Shown here: positions 1-7,501 of the stretch, in pieces | Layout of the letters: every line of letters starts with the position of its first letter | Position numbering within the stretch: position 1 is the first letter of the stretch | Program-made: the position numbers and the translations under genes | Notes under the pieces: generated by a model | What the model was told of the DNA's origin: nothing | What the model saw: the letters and a program-made list of their open reading frames with translations, nothing else | Databases searched by the model: none | NCBI RefSeq assembly: GCF_017876675.1 | Contig: NZ_JAGIOI010000001.1 | Span: 2,728,001-2,792,000 of the forward strand | DNA from: Arthrobacter stackebrandtii | GTDB lineage: Bacteria > Actinomycetota > Actinomycetes > Actinomycetales > Micrococcaceae | Direction of reading: 5' to 3' | DNA: 64,000 nucleotides

Positions 1-1366
1 CGTCAACGTACATTTCGGCACGGGCCTGCGCGCAGTCGTGCACGTCCAGGCCCAGGTGGTGGCTGGTCCCGTGCGGCATCCACCGGCGGTGCTGCTGGCC
101 CTCGGGGGAGAGCGCCTCTTCCGCCGACACGGGCAGCAGGCCCCAGGCGGCGAGGCGGTCGGCCAGCACCTCCATGGCTGCGGCGTGGACCTCGCGGAAC
201 TTGCGGCCCGGAACAGCCACGGCGAAGGCGGCGTCGGCGGCATCCAGGACGGCCTGGTAGATCTTGCGCTGGACGTCGGAGAACGTGCCGTTGACGGGGA
301 TGGTGCGGGTGATGTCCGCGGTGTACAGTGACTCGGCCTCAACGCCCGCATCGACCAGCAGCAGTTCGCCGGCGTCAACTGTGCCGGTGTTGCGGTTCCA
401 GTGCAGCACGGTGGCGTTGTTGCCGCCTGCGGCGATGGTGTCGTAGCCGAGTTCGTTGCCTTCCTCGCGGGCGCGGGCAAAGAATGCACCCTCCACAACG
501 CGCTCGCCGCGCTTGTGGGCCACTGCGCGCGGCAGTGCCTTCACAATGTCCTCGAAGCCATTGACGGTGGCGGCAACGGCAACCTTCATCTGCTCAATTT
601 CCCAGTCGTCCTTGACCAGGCGCAGCTCGGACAGTGCCTCGGTGAGTTTGCCGTCGAGGTCGTCCAGGGCGCTGAAGTCCATGGAGTCCGGGTCCTTGGC
701 CGTGTTGTAGCGGGCGGTGTCCACGAGGGCGTCAATGTTCTCGTCGACCTTGCGCACCAGGCGGATGGAGATGCCGCCAACGGAGGGCTCGCCAACGTTC
801 TTGGTGACGGCCACCTCCAGGCCGGTGAGGTCCGCGGTGGGCAGGCCCAGCTTCGCCTCGAACTCGGGCAGCGTGGGGCGGGCACCAATCCAGAACTCGC
901 CGCTGCGGGCGTCGGCGTAGAATTCCTTGGTGTCCCGGCCCGCCATGGGACGGAAGTAGAGGGTGGCGAGGTGGTTGCCGCCGTCGTCCCCGGCGCCTTC
1001 GGCAACGGGATCCATGACCAGCACGGCGTCCGGCTCGTGGTCAACGCCCAGCCCGGTCAGGTGCGCGAACGCGGAGTGCGGGCGGAAGCGGTAGTCGCAG
1101 TCGTTGGAGCGGACTTTCAGCGGACCGGCGGGGATGACCAGGCGCTCGCCGGGGAACTGGGCGGAAATGGCCCGACGGCGGCGCGCGGCATGGTCAGCCA
1201 CGGCATCGCGGGCGGGAAGCCCGGCGGTGGACGGCGCCCAATTGGCGGCCATGAAGGTGCGGAAGGCGTCCGAGGAGGGGCGCTGCGAACGGTTGTTCAC
1301 TCGGTCCTCAAGGGGCTGCTCGCTCGAAGGGGAGGTGTTCACGGAGGTTTGCTCTGTCTGGTTCAC
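1..1366 (-). CDS. pepP: Xaa-Pro aminopeptidase, M24B family (3' part beyond window)
   Basis: Cytosolic metallopeptidase that removes N-terminal residues ahead of proline. The visible 455 codons hold an N-terminal creatinase/prolidase-like domain and most of the pita-bread catalytic domain. The metal-ligand stretch LLLVDAGVE then ADITRTIPVNG and the histidine region WMPHGTSHHLGLDVHD are readable; the remaining Glu ligands lie past base 1. I chose the GTG at 1366 because a GGGAG sequence lies 9 bases upstream; an in-frame GTG at 1342 is the alternative. The gene diverges from the PHP gene across about 90 bases. Identification is secure from the metal-binding motifs; the protein is incomplete only because of the window edge. 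Confidence 0.93.
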   Translation of the reverse strand, partial: MNQTEQTSVNTSPSSEQPLEDRVNNRSQRPSSDAFRTFMAANWAPSTAGLPARDAVADHAARRRRAISAQFPGERLVIPAGPLKVRSNDCDYRFRPHSAFAHLTGLGVDHEPDAVLVMDPVAEGAGDDGGNHLATLYFRPMAGRDTKEFYADARSGEFWIGARPTLPEFEAKLGLPTADLTGLEVAVTKNVGEPSVGGISIRLVRKVDENIDALVDTARYNTAKDPDSMDFSALDDLDGKLTEALSELRLVKDDWEIEQMKVAVAATVNGFEDIVKALPRAVAHKRGERVVEGAFFARAREEGNELGYDTIAAGGNNATVLHWNRNTGTVDAGELLLVDAGVEAESLYTADITRTIPVNGTFSDVQRKIYQAVLDAADAAFAVAVPGRKFREVHAAAMEVLADRLAAWGLLPVSAEEALSPEGQQHRRWMPHGTSHHLGLDVHDCAQARAEMYVD

Positions 1367-1458
1367 CCCTTAAGTCTCCCACCGCTGGCGCAAAGGGACA
1401 AAGGAACCGGCGTGCGGCGCGGCACTGGCGCGGCGGGGAACGGACGTAGGGTGGGAGG

Positions 1459-2307
1459 GTGAGGATCGATCTGCATGCCCATTCCAATGTTTCCGACGGC
1501 ACCCAGCCCCCGGCGGACCTGGTGGCCGCCGCCGCGCAGGCGCGGCTGGACGTGCTGGCGCTGACGGACCATGACACCACGGACGGCTGGGCCGAGGCCC
1601 TCGGTGCCGCCCGCCGCCATGGCGTGGGCCTGGTCCCGGGCATGGAGATTTCCTGCAAGACAGACCGCGGCGTCAGTGTCCACCTGCTCTGCTACCTCCA
1701 CGACCCCCTCAACCAGGGGCTGCTCGAGGAGATCACCAAGGCCAAGGACGCCCGGATGACCCGCGCCGAACGCATGGTTGAGCGCCTGGCCGAGGACTAC
1801 CCGCTGAACTGGGACGACGTCAGCGCACACCTGGTCCCCGGCGCCACGGTGGGCCGGCCCCACATTGCCGACGCACTGGTTGCCGCCGGCATTGTTGCGG
1901 ACCGGAACGAGGCCTTCGCCAACATTCTCACCTCGCACTCGCGCTACTTTGTCAGCCACTACGCTGTGGACCCGGTGCTGGCCGTGGAACTGGTCCGTGC
2001 GGCTGGCGGCGTTCCGGTGTTTGCCCACCCGGTGGCTTCGGCGAGGGGCCGGGTGGCGCCGCCGGAGGTCTTCCATGACATGGTCGACGCCGGGCTGCTG
2101 GGTTTGGAGGTCGAGCACCGGGACAACCCTCCCGAAGGCCGCGCCTGGCTGCGCCGGCTTGCGCAGGACCGCGGACTGTTCATGACCGGATCCTCCGACT
2201 ACCACGGTGCGGGCAAACCCAACCTGCTCGGTGAAAACCTGACGCCGCCGGCCTCGCTGGACCGCATCCTCGAGTGGGGGACTGGCACGCAGGCGTACTT
2301 GCCCTAG
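1459..2307 (+). CDS. PHP-domain phosphoesterase
   Basis: Predicted metal-dependent phosphoesterase of 282 residues. The N-terminus IDLHAHSNVSDG and the following ALTDHDTT are the first two PHP metal-binding motifs, and a C-terminal SDYHG supplies the last His. A middle block VFAHPVASARG gives another His. The length and single-domain form match the YciV/RNase AM-like family, which acts on nucleotide or RNA 5' ends (for example 3',5'-nucleoside bisphosphates); the substrate here is inferred. The GTG at 1459 starts directly at the first PHP strand. The gene stands alone, divergent from pepP and convergent with the helicase, with the long inverted repeat at 2386-2458 between them. Confidence 0.85.
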   Translation: MRIDLHAHSNVSDGTQPPADLVAAAAQARLDVLALTDHDTTDGWAEALGAARRHGVGLVPGMEISCKTDRGVSVHLLCYLHDPLNQGLLEEITKAKDARMTRAERMVERLAEDYPLNWDDVSAHLVPGATVGRPHIADALVAAGIVADRNEAFANILTSHSRYFVSHYAVDPVLAVELVRAAGGVPVFAHPVASARGRVAPPEVFHDMVDAGLLGLEVEHRDNPPEGRAWLRRLAQDRGLFMTGSSDYHGAGKPNLLGENLTPPASLDRILEWGTGTQAYLP

Positions 2308-2385
2308 GCGGGTGCAGCCGCTGGCCCGGCCGGCAAGCAACTTCAGAATTCGACAACTGCGGGTCTCGGCCACTGGACATTAAAA

Positions 2386-2458
2386 AATCCATGACGCAGT
2401 AGTTGCATCCGGAAAGCGGATTCCACGCTTTTTCGGTGCAACTACTGCGTCATGGATT
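2386..2458. repeat. Long perfect inverted repeat / probable terminator
   Basis: Two perfect 22-base arms (2386-2407 and 2437-2458) flank a 29-base centre that can itself pair imperfectly (CCGGAAAGCG against CGCTTTTTCGG). The element lies between the convergent PHP and helicase genes. Read on the minus strand it ends in a run of Ts (2382-2387), so it can act as an intrinsic terminator for the helicase. The arms are far longer and less GC-rich than an ordinary terminator, so a mobile palindromic repeat is also possible. I saw no second copy of the arm sequence in the window. Confidence 0.8.
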
Positions 2459-2470
2459 CTTGAGGTGGGG

Positions 2471-4150
2471 CTAGGAGTCCTGAGCCGGCTTGTCAACCAC
2501 TTCGCCGTTGCGGCGGCGGGTGCGGGTGCGCCGGGCCCGGGGTGCGCCGGTCCCGGCCGGAGCTGCTGCGCCCTCCGCCGTGGCCGGGGCAGATTCTGTG
2601 GAAGAACGACGGCGGCTGCGGCCTCCCTCGGTCCGTTCGCCTGAGGGTGACTCGTCACGGCGGCGTTCGCCGTGGTGTGCGCCGGAACGATTGCCTCCGC
2701 GGTTTCCGCCGCGGTCGCCCTCGCGGGGGCCGCGTCCTCCACGGCCGGAATCCGACCGGGGGGAGTTGCGCTTGCCGGTCTCGCCGAGATCCTCAAGCAC
2801 CTCTGCGTCGATGCCGGCATGGGTGCGCATGTTGCGCGGCAGGCGGCCCTTGGTGCCCTCGGGGATGTCCAGGTCCGTGTACAGGTGCGGCGACGAGGAA
2901 TAGGTTTCGACGGGCTCGGGGACGTTCAGTCCCAGGGCCTTGTTGATGAGGGCCCAGCGGGGCATGTCGTCCCAGTCGACGAACGTCACGGCCGTGCCCT
3001 TGTTGCCTGCGCGGCCGGTGCGGCCCACGCGGTGCAGGTAGATTTTCTCGTCTTCCACGCACTGGTAGTTCACCACGTGCGTGACGTCGTCCACGTCGAT
3101 GCCGCGGGCGGCAACGTCGGTGGCGACCAGCACATCGACCTTGTTGTTGCGGAAGGCCCGCAGGGCCTGCTCGCGGGCGCCCTGGCCCAGGTCGCCGTGG
3201 ATGGCGGCGGCCGCGAAGCCGCGGTCGACGAGTTCCTCGGCAACCTTGGCGGCGGTGCGCTTGGTCTTGGTGAAGATGATGGAGCGTCCCCGGCCGTTGG
3301 CCTGCAGGATGCGCGCGAGGACCTCGATCTTGTCCAGGTTGTGGGCGCGGTAGATCAGCTGGCGGATGTCCCGCTTGGTCAGGCCCTCATCGTCGGGGTC
3401 TGCGGCGCGGATGTGCGTGGGCTGCGTCATGTAGCGGCGGGCCATGGCCACTACCGGGCCGGGCATCGTGGCGGAGAACAGCATGGTCTGGCGCACGGCG
3501 GGGGTGCCTGAAATCAGCGTCTCAACGTCGGGCAGGAAGCCCAGGTCCAGCATTTCGTCGGCCTCGTCGAGGATGACCATGCGCACGTTCTTGATGTTCA
3601 GGTGGCGCTGCTTGAGCAGGTCGATCAGGCGCCCGGGGGTGCCCACCACCAGCTCGACGCCCTTCTGCAGGGCCTCGACCTGGGGCTCGTAGGCGCGGCC
3701 GCCGTAAATGGTGGCGATTCGGATGCCGCGGTGCTTGGACGCAGTGACGAGGTCGCCGGCCACCTGGACGGCGAGTTCGCGCGTGGGCACGATGATCATG
3801 GCCTGCGGGGCGCCCGGGGCTGCCAGTTTCTCAAAGCCCTCGTCCTTGGGTGCCACGATCCGGTTCAGCGCCGGGATGCCGAAGCCGAGCGTCTTGCCCG
3901 TTCCGGTCTTGGCCTGGCCGATGATGTCGTGCCCGGTCAGTGCGATGGGCAGCGTCATGGCCTGGATGGGGAAGGGGTGGAGAATGCCGGCCTCGGTCAG
4001 CGAGGAAACAATCTCGTGGTGCACGCCGAAGCTGGCGAACGTTTCCTTTTCTTCCTGGCGGGCCGGCTCGCTGCTGCTCAGCGTGCCGTCAATTTCAACG
4101 TTCTCGTTGCCGTCTTCTGCCTGCAGCAGGGAATCTGTCTCAATGCTCAA
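2471..4150 (-). CDS. DEAD-box ATP-dependent RNA helicase
   Basis: RNA helicase that unwinds structured RNA, of the CsdA/RhlE/DeaD type. Motifs in order: Q motif (FASFG...PFPIQAM), Walker A AKTGTGKT near residue 80, PTRELAVQ, TPGRL, DEAD near 195, SAT near 226, ATDVAARGID and HRVGRTGRAG. The last roughly 100 residues are a basic Arg/Gly-rich tail, probably RNA-binding. I place the start at TTG 4150 because a promoter-like pair lies just upstream and overlaps the longer frame, which could begin at 4189. The tail, length (559 residues) and neighbourhood resemble actinobacterial RhlE proteins such as Rv3211. Family assignment is firm; the exact cellular target is unknown. Confidence 0.93.
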   Translation of the reverse strand: MSIETDSLLQAEDGNENVEIDGTLSSSEPARQEEKETFASFGVHHEIVSSLTEAGILHPFPIQAMTLPIALTGHDIIGQAKTGTGKTLGFGIPALNRIVAPKDEGFEKLAAPGAPQAMIIVPTRELAVQVAGDLVTASKHRGIRIATIYGGRAYEPQVEALQKGVELVVGTPGRLIDLLKQRHLNIKNVRMVILDEADEMLDLGFLPDVETLISGTPAVRQTMLFSATMPGPVVAMARRYMTQPTHIRAADPDDEGLTKRDIRQLIYRAHNLDKIEVLARILQANGRGRSIIFTKTKRTAAKVAEELVDRGFAAAAIHGDLGQGAREQALRAFRNNKVDVLVATDVAARGIDVDDVTHVVNYQCVEDEKIYLHRVGRTGRAGNKGTAVTFVDWDDMPRWALINKALGLNVPEPVETYSSSPHLYTDLDIPEGTKGRLPRNMRTHAGIDAEVLEDLGETGKRNSPRSDSGRGGRGPREGDRGGNRGGNRSGAHHGERRRDESPSGERTEGGRSRRRSSTESAPATAEGAAAPAGTGAPRARRTRTRRRNGEVVDKPAQDS

Positions 4151-4477
4151 ATGCTTACCATTCAATTCGTCTATACAAGGTGCCGCCAACCGGGCTCAAC
4201 GCTGGCACAAGAGGCCTCACGGAACCGCAGGGGAGCGGCACTACCTTAGGGAAGCCGATCGCGGGCTAACAAAAACGTGTCCTCCCGCCGCCAGAAAGGC
4301 GGGTGCGGGAAGAGCTGATAAGACGCGCGCAGGGGCGGGCTTGTTGAATCAAAAACTGACAATCAACGACCGGGCATCCATGTCTACACCACTTAGTCTA
4401 GCCTCACAGGGGCACTTTCCTGCCGCGGAAGGCCAATACACGCCGCAGCGGCCGGGTAAATTGCCCTGCCCAGTCGG
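4151..4477. other. Intergenic region between helicase and RNB gene
   Basis: No coding frame looks real here. On the minus strand, downstream of the RNB gene, CCCGCC (4303-4298) and GGCGGG (4289-4284) can form a 6-bp hairpin, followed after 9 bases by a T run (4274-4270). This is a weak terminator candidate. The helicase promoter sits at the low-coordinate end. Confidence 0.4.
4170..4199 (-). promoter_or_regulatory. Candidate sigma-70-type promoter of the helicase gene
   Basis: On the minus strand, TTGAGC (4199-4194), an 18-base spacer and TATAGA (4175-4170) fit a housekeeping promoter. Transcription would start about 14 bases ahead of the TTG at 4150, which is why that start is preferred. 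Sequence evidence only. Confidence 0.45.
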
Positions 4478-5956
4478 TCAGGAAACGGGCTGCCCCGCCT
4501 GGACAAACCTCACGGTCCGCTTGGCAATGTCCACCTCGGCCAGCCTGACCCGCACCACGGTCCCCGGTTCGAGGTCGCCCTCGCAGTAGCCGGTCACGGC
4601 AGGAGTGGTGATTTGGATAGAGCTGCGGGCAGCTGCCGCCCTGGAATTGTGGCCGTTCTTCTTCGGTCCGGCCAGCACGACGGCGTCAAACTCGCCGCCG
4701 ACGTCGTGGCTCAACAGGGCGGCCTCCACCGTGTCGATGGCGGCCCGGTCCACCTTGTTGGCCAGCTGGTTGGACTCGGCCATGATCTCCGGCAGCTCCT
4801 CAAGGGCGGCGATGGCCCATTCGGGCACCTCCTCGCCGGCGCAGAGCGAGGCACAGATGGACAGCACAAACCTGTCCACGAGCCGGCGCAGCGGTGCCGT
4901 TGTGTGGGCGTAGGGAGCTGCGACGGCGGCCTGCATGACCTGCTCCGGAACGGAACCGTTGAAAGGGGTGTAGCTGGCGCCGCGGAACAAGGTGGTGGCG
5001 GCGTGCATGAGCGCCAGGTGCTTGGGATCGGCGGTGTCCAGGGTTCGCAGGTACGCCCCGTAGGCCATGTCGGTTCCCCACGGCTTGCCCAGGGCGACGG
5101 TTTGCAGTCGGTACGCGGCGATGGCTTCCTCGTCGGGGGCCGGCATGGTTCGCAGGATACCCACCTTGCCCTCGATCATGACCTGGGCCGCGGCCATGCC
5201 GGTCAGGAGGGAGATCTGCGCGTTCCAGTCCTCGATGGGCAGGCCGGGCCGGAACTCCAGCACGTACCTGCCGTCCACGAACTCCACCTCCTGCGCGGGC
5301 ACGTTGAGGCTGGCCCCGCCACGGGCGCGCTCCAGCTCGATGCGCTTCGTCCCAATCTCAGCCAGGAGCGCCAAGGTGCCGGCATAGGCGGCAGGCGCGG
5401 AACCGGCGTCGTACATCCTTTGGGCTTCCTCATAGCCAAGCTTGGCAATGCTTTGGACGGTGGCGCGGCGGACCTTGGCCGTGGTCTGGACGCCGGCGGC
5501 GTCGAGGTGGATTTCCCAGACGTAGGCGGAGCGGGGGTCGTTCGCGAAGAGGCTCGCCGCGCCCTCGCTGAGCGGCAGGGGGTGCAGCGGGATGCGCTGG
5601 CCGGGAGTGTAGATGGTCTGGCCGCGGCGGCGGGTCTCGGCGTCCAGCGGTCCGCCGGCAGGGACGAACGCGGGGACGTCGGCGATGGCATAGTGGACCA
5701 CATAGCCGTCGCCGCTGCGCTCCAGGAACATGGCCTGGTCCAGGTCCTGGGAGGTGGGAGGGTCGATGGTGATGAACGGCAGCGCGGTGAGGTCCGGGGT
5801 GGGAAGCTCGTGGCCGGCGATCACGCGGTCCACCTCGGCCAGGATGTCCGGGGCGAAGCCGTCGGGCAGCTTGAACTCCTCGTTCAGGGCGGCAAGCGCC
5901 TTGGCGAGCGAATGCTGGGCAATGCTGTCTCTGACACCAATGTGGGAATAGGGCAC
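4478..5956 (-). CDS. RNB-domain exoribonuclease (RNase II/R family, short form)
   Basis: Predicted 3'-5' exoribonuclease that degrades RNA processively. The RNB catalytic signature reads IDPPTSQDLDQAM: three Asp match the RNase II metal ligands (D201, D207 and D209 in E. coli), but the fourth (D210) is Gln. The segment YTPFNGSVPEQVMQAAVAAPYAHTTAPLRRL and the C-terminal S1/OB-like strand region are typical of the family. At 492 residues it is shorter than RNase R and lacks clear N-terminal cold-shock domains, as in many actinobacterial homologues. I chose GTG 5956 because homology to the family begins right after it; the frame is open back to 6004. It diverges from the ferritin-like gene. Confidence 0.86.
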   Translation of the reverse strand: MPYSHIGVRDSIAQHSLAKALAALNEEFKLPDGFAPDILAEVDRVIAGHELPTPDLTALPFITIDPPTSQDLDQAMFLERSGDGYVVHYAIADVPAFVPAGGPLDAETRRRGQTIYTPGQRIPLHPLPLSEGAASLFANDPRSAYVWEIHLDAAGVQTTAKVRRATVQSIAKLGYEEAQRMYDAGSAPAAYAGTLALLAEIGTKRIELERARGGASLNVPAQEVEFVDGRYVLEFRPGLPIEDWNAQISLLTGMAAAQVMIEGKVGILRTMPAPDEEAIAAYRLQTVALGKPWGTDMAYGAYLRTLDTADPKHLALMHAATTLFRGASYTPFNGSVPEQVMQAAVAAPYAHTTAPLRRLVDRFVLSICASLCAGEEVPEWAIAALEELPEIMAESNQLANKVDRAAIDTVEAALLSHDVGGEFDAVVLAGPKKNGHNSRAAAARSSIQITTPAVTGYCEGDLEPGTVVRVRLAEVDIAKRTVRFVQAGQPVS

Positions 5957-6021
5957 GATTTCAGCGTAAACGATTCTCGCGCGGGAACAAGGGCGGCGCG
6001 GCACGGACTACCCTTGGGCGT

Positions 6022-6726
6022 ATGGGTATTTCAGCTTCCGACGCCGACGATTCCGTTTCCGCCGGCGAATTCAGCGCGCGCTACGACAGCTTTGTGGTGG
6101 ACCTGCTGGGCAGCATCGCGTACGGGGAGCTCTCCGCCTTTGTGCGCCTGGCCGCCGACGCGCAGCATGCGCCGTCCTTGCGCGACCGCTCCGTCCTGGG
6201 CCGGATGGCCGTGTCAGAGTTTGGCCACTACGAGGCCATGTGCGCACGGCTGGACGAGATGGGCATGGACCCGGAGCTGGCCATGGCCCCGTACCAGCGC
6301 ATGGTGGACGCCTTCCATGAGCGCACCAGGCCGGCGGACTGGCACGAATCGCTGATGAAGGCGTACGTGGTGGAGGCGATCACCGGGGAGTTTTATGCCG
6401 CCATCGCTGAGCACCTGGACGAGGGCACGCGGGACGCGATCGCCAAGGTGCGGACGAGTGATGCGCAAACGGCCGAGTTGACAGGGCTGTTGAAAAAGAT
6501 GCTGTCCGAGGACCCGAGACTGTCATCGCGGCTGGCGCTGTGGGGCCGGCGGCTGGTGGGGGAGGCCCTGACCCAGGTGCAGCGGATCGGCGCCAAGCAC
6601 AGCTTCCTGGTGGGGCTGCGGCCCGACGCCACGCAGGAGCAGGCCGCCGCCGAGGTCCATGCCATCCTGAGTGCGCTGACCCGCAACCACTCCAAGCGGA
6701 TGTCCGGGCTGGGCCTTACCGCGTAG
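6022..6726 (+). CDS. Ferritin-like protein (MiaE-like hydroxylase family)
   Basis: A 234-residue, mostly helical protein of the ferritin-like superfamily, related to tRNA-(ms2io6A) hydroxylase (MiaE_2 family). Carboxylate and His residues that could bind a di-iron centre occur as SEFGHYEAM near residue 70 and VEAITGEFYAAIAEHLD near 120. Reaction and substrate are not established for this actinobacterial branch. The ATG at 6022 lies about 65 bases from the divergent RNB start. A hairpin with a T run follows the stop codon. A comparable protein (Rv3210c) sits beside the DEAD-box helicase in Mycobacterium, which supports the family call by context. Confidence 0.75.
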   Translation: MGISASDADDSVSAGEFSARYDSFVVDLLGSIAYGELSAFVRLAADAQHAPSLRDRSVLGRMAVSEFGHYEAMCARLDEMGMDPELAMAPYQRMVDAFHERTRPADWHESLMKAYVVEAITGEFYAAIAEHLDEGTRDAIAKVRTSDAQTAELTGLLKKMLSEDPRLSSRLALWGRRLVGEALTQVQRIGAKHSFLVGLRPDATQEQAAAEVHAILSALTRNHSKRMSGLGLTA

Positions 6727-6732
6727 CCGCAG

Positions 6733-6755
6733 GCCGGTGGCCCCGGCGGTTTTTT
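6733..6755 (+). terminator. Intrinsic terminator after the ferritin-like gene
   Basis: GCCGG and CCGGC pair around a TGGCC loop (6733-6747) and are followed by GG and six Ts (6750-6755). It begins 6 bases after the stop codon. This is one of the few T-tailed terminators in the window. Confidence 0.7.
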
Positions 6756-6966
6756 CGGCGGACTCCGATGCGGCGGATGCCGAAACTGCAGTTCTTGCGG
6801 TTAAATCGCTGGGTTCATCGCAGGTGCTGCTGTTTCACCGCCAAGTTGCAATGCGTCACCGCCAACTCGCACGATGTTGGGCTTTTCAACTGCCTTGGCG
6901 GCATTGGCGTGGATTGCCGAATAGCCGGCCGCGCCGACACCTCAGGGGCCTGCCGGCAGGGCCGGG

Positions 6967-7461
6967 TCAGACAGCGCGGACGTCCGCCAAGATACGCGCC
7001 GCCGCGGCCTCCAGGGATTCGTCGGCAACGATGCGCTGCTCCTCGATCCCCTGCAGCGGGTCCCAGCCGTGGTACCAGCCGCGCATGGCTCCCTCACCAA
7101 AGTGGGCCTGCTTGTGCGGCCGGGTGGCGTGGCGCCGCAGCGTCTCCTCGAGGCTGAGGTCCCATGCATAGAACAGGCTGGGACCGGAATGCCCGTCCCG
7201 GAGCCGGTTGAAGCAACCGCTGTACTTGCTGGCATTGAACATGCCCTCCACAATGACAGTGCGCCCGTGCCGCAGGGCGAGCGCGGCGGACGCCTCCACC
7301 AGCTCCACGCTCAGCGGCGAATAGTTCCCGGTCTCGCCCAGCACTGTGCGGCGAAAATAGTCCTGCTCAATCCAGACGGCCCCGAGTTCCCGCTGCAGGA
7401 CAAGGGCCAGCGTGCTCTTGCCGGAGCCCGAATTTCCGCGCAACACAATCAACAGGGACAT
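6967..7461 (-). CDS. P-loop ATP-binding kinase-like protein
   Basis: A 164-residue protein with a Walker A motif, GNSGSGKST, directly at its N-terminus, then a family-like acidic segment EQDYFRRTVLGE and an IVEGMF strand as in Zeta-toxin or chloramphenicol-phosphotransferase-like small-molecule kinases. No dedicated substrate domain can be recognised, and no antitoxin lies next to it, so a toxin role is not supported. I chose ATG 7461 because the P loop follows at once; a longer in-frame start at 7584 would overlap the upstream UbiB-like gene. It lies 40 bases downstream of that gene on the same strand, so the two are probably co-transcribed. Substrate unknown. Confidence 0.7.
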   Translation of the reverse strand: MSLLIVLRGNSGSGKSTLALVLQRELGAVWIEQDYFRRTVLGETGNYSPLSVELVEASAALALRHGRTVIVEGMFNASKYSGCFNRLRDGHSGPSLFYAWDLSLEETLRRHATRPHKQAHFGEGAMRGWYHGWDPLQGIEEQRIVADESLEAAAARILADVRAV

Positions 7462-7501
7462 GCCTCCATCCAACCACTGTTGGCGGCAAGCCGTCCCGCG
7501 G

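Noticed and set aside
4613-6355. A 580-codon open frame antisense to the RNB gene
   Set aside because: High-GC genes leave long open antisense frames; this one has no domain, is low-complexity Gly/Val/Arg, and the RNB motifs are on the other strand.
6836-6877. Two similar TCACCGCCAA-containing segments
   Set aside because: Short and imperfect; no sign of a larger repeat or of CRISPR-like spacing.
6967-7461. Zeta-type toxin
   Set aside because: Only the P loop and general fold fit; there is no antitoxin gene beside it, and it sits behind a UbiB-like gene.
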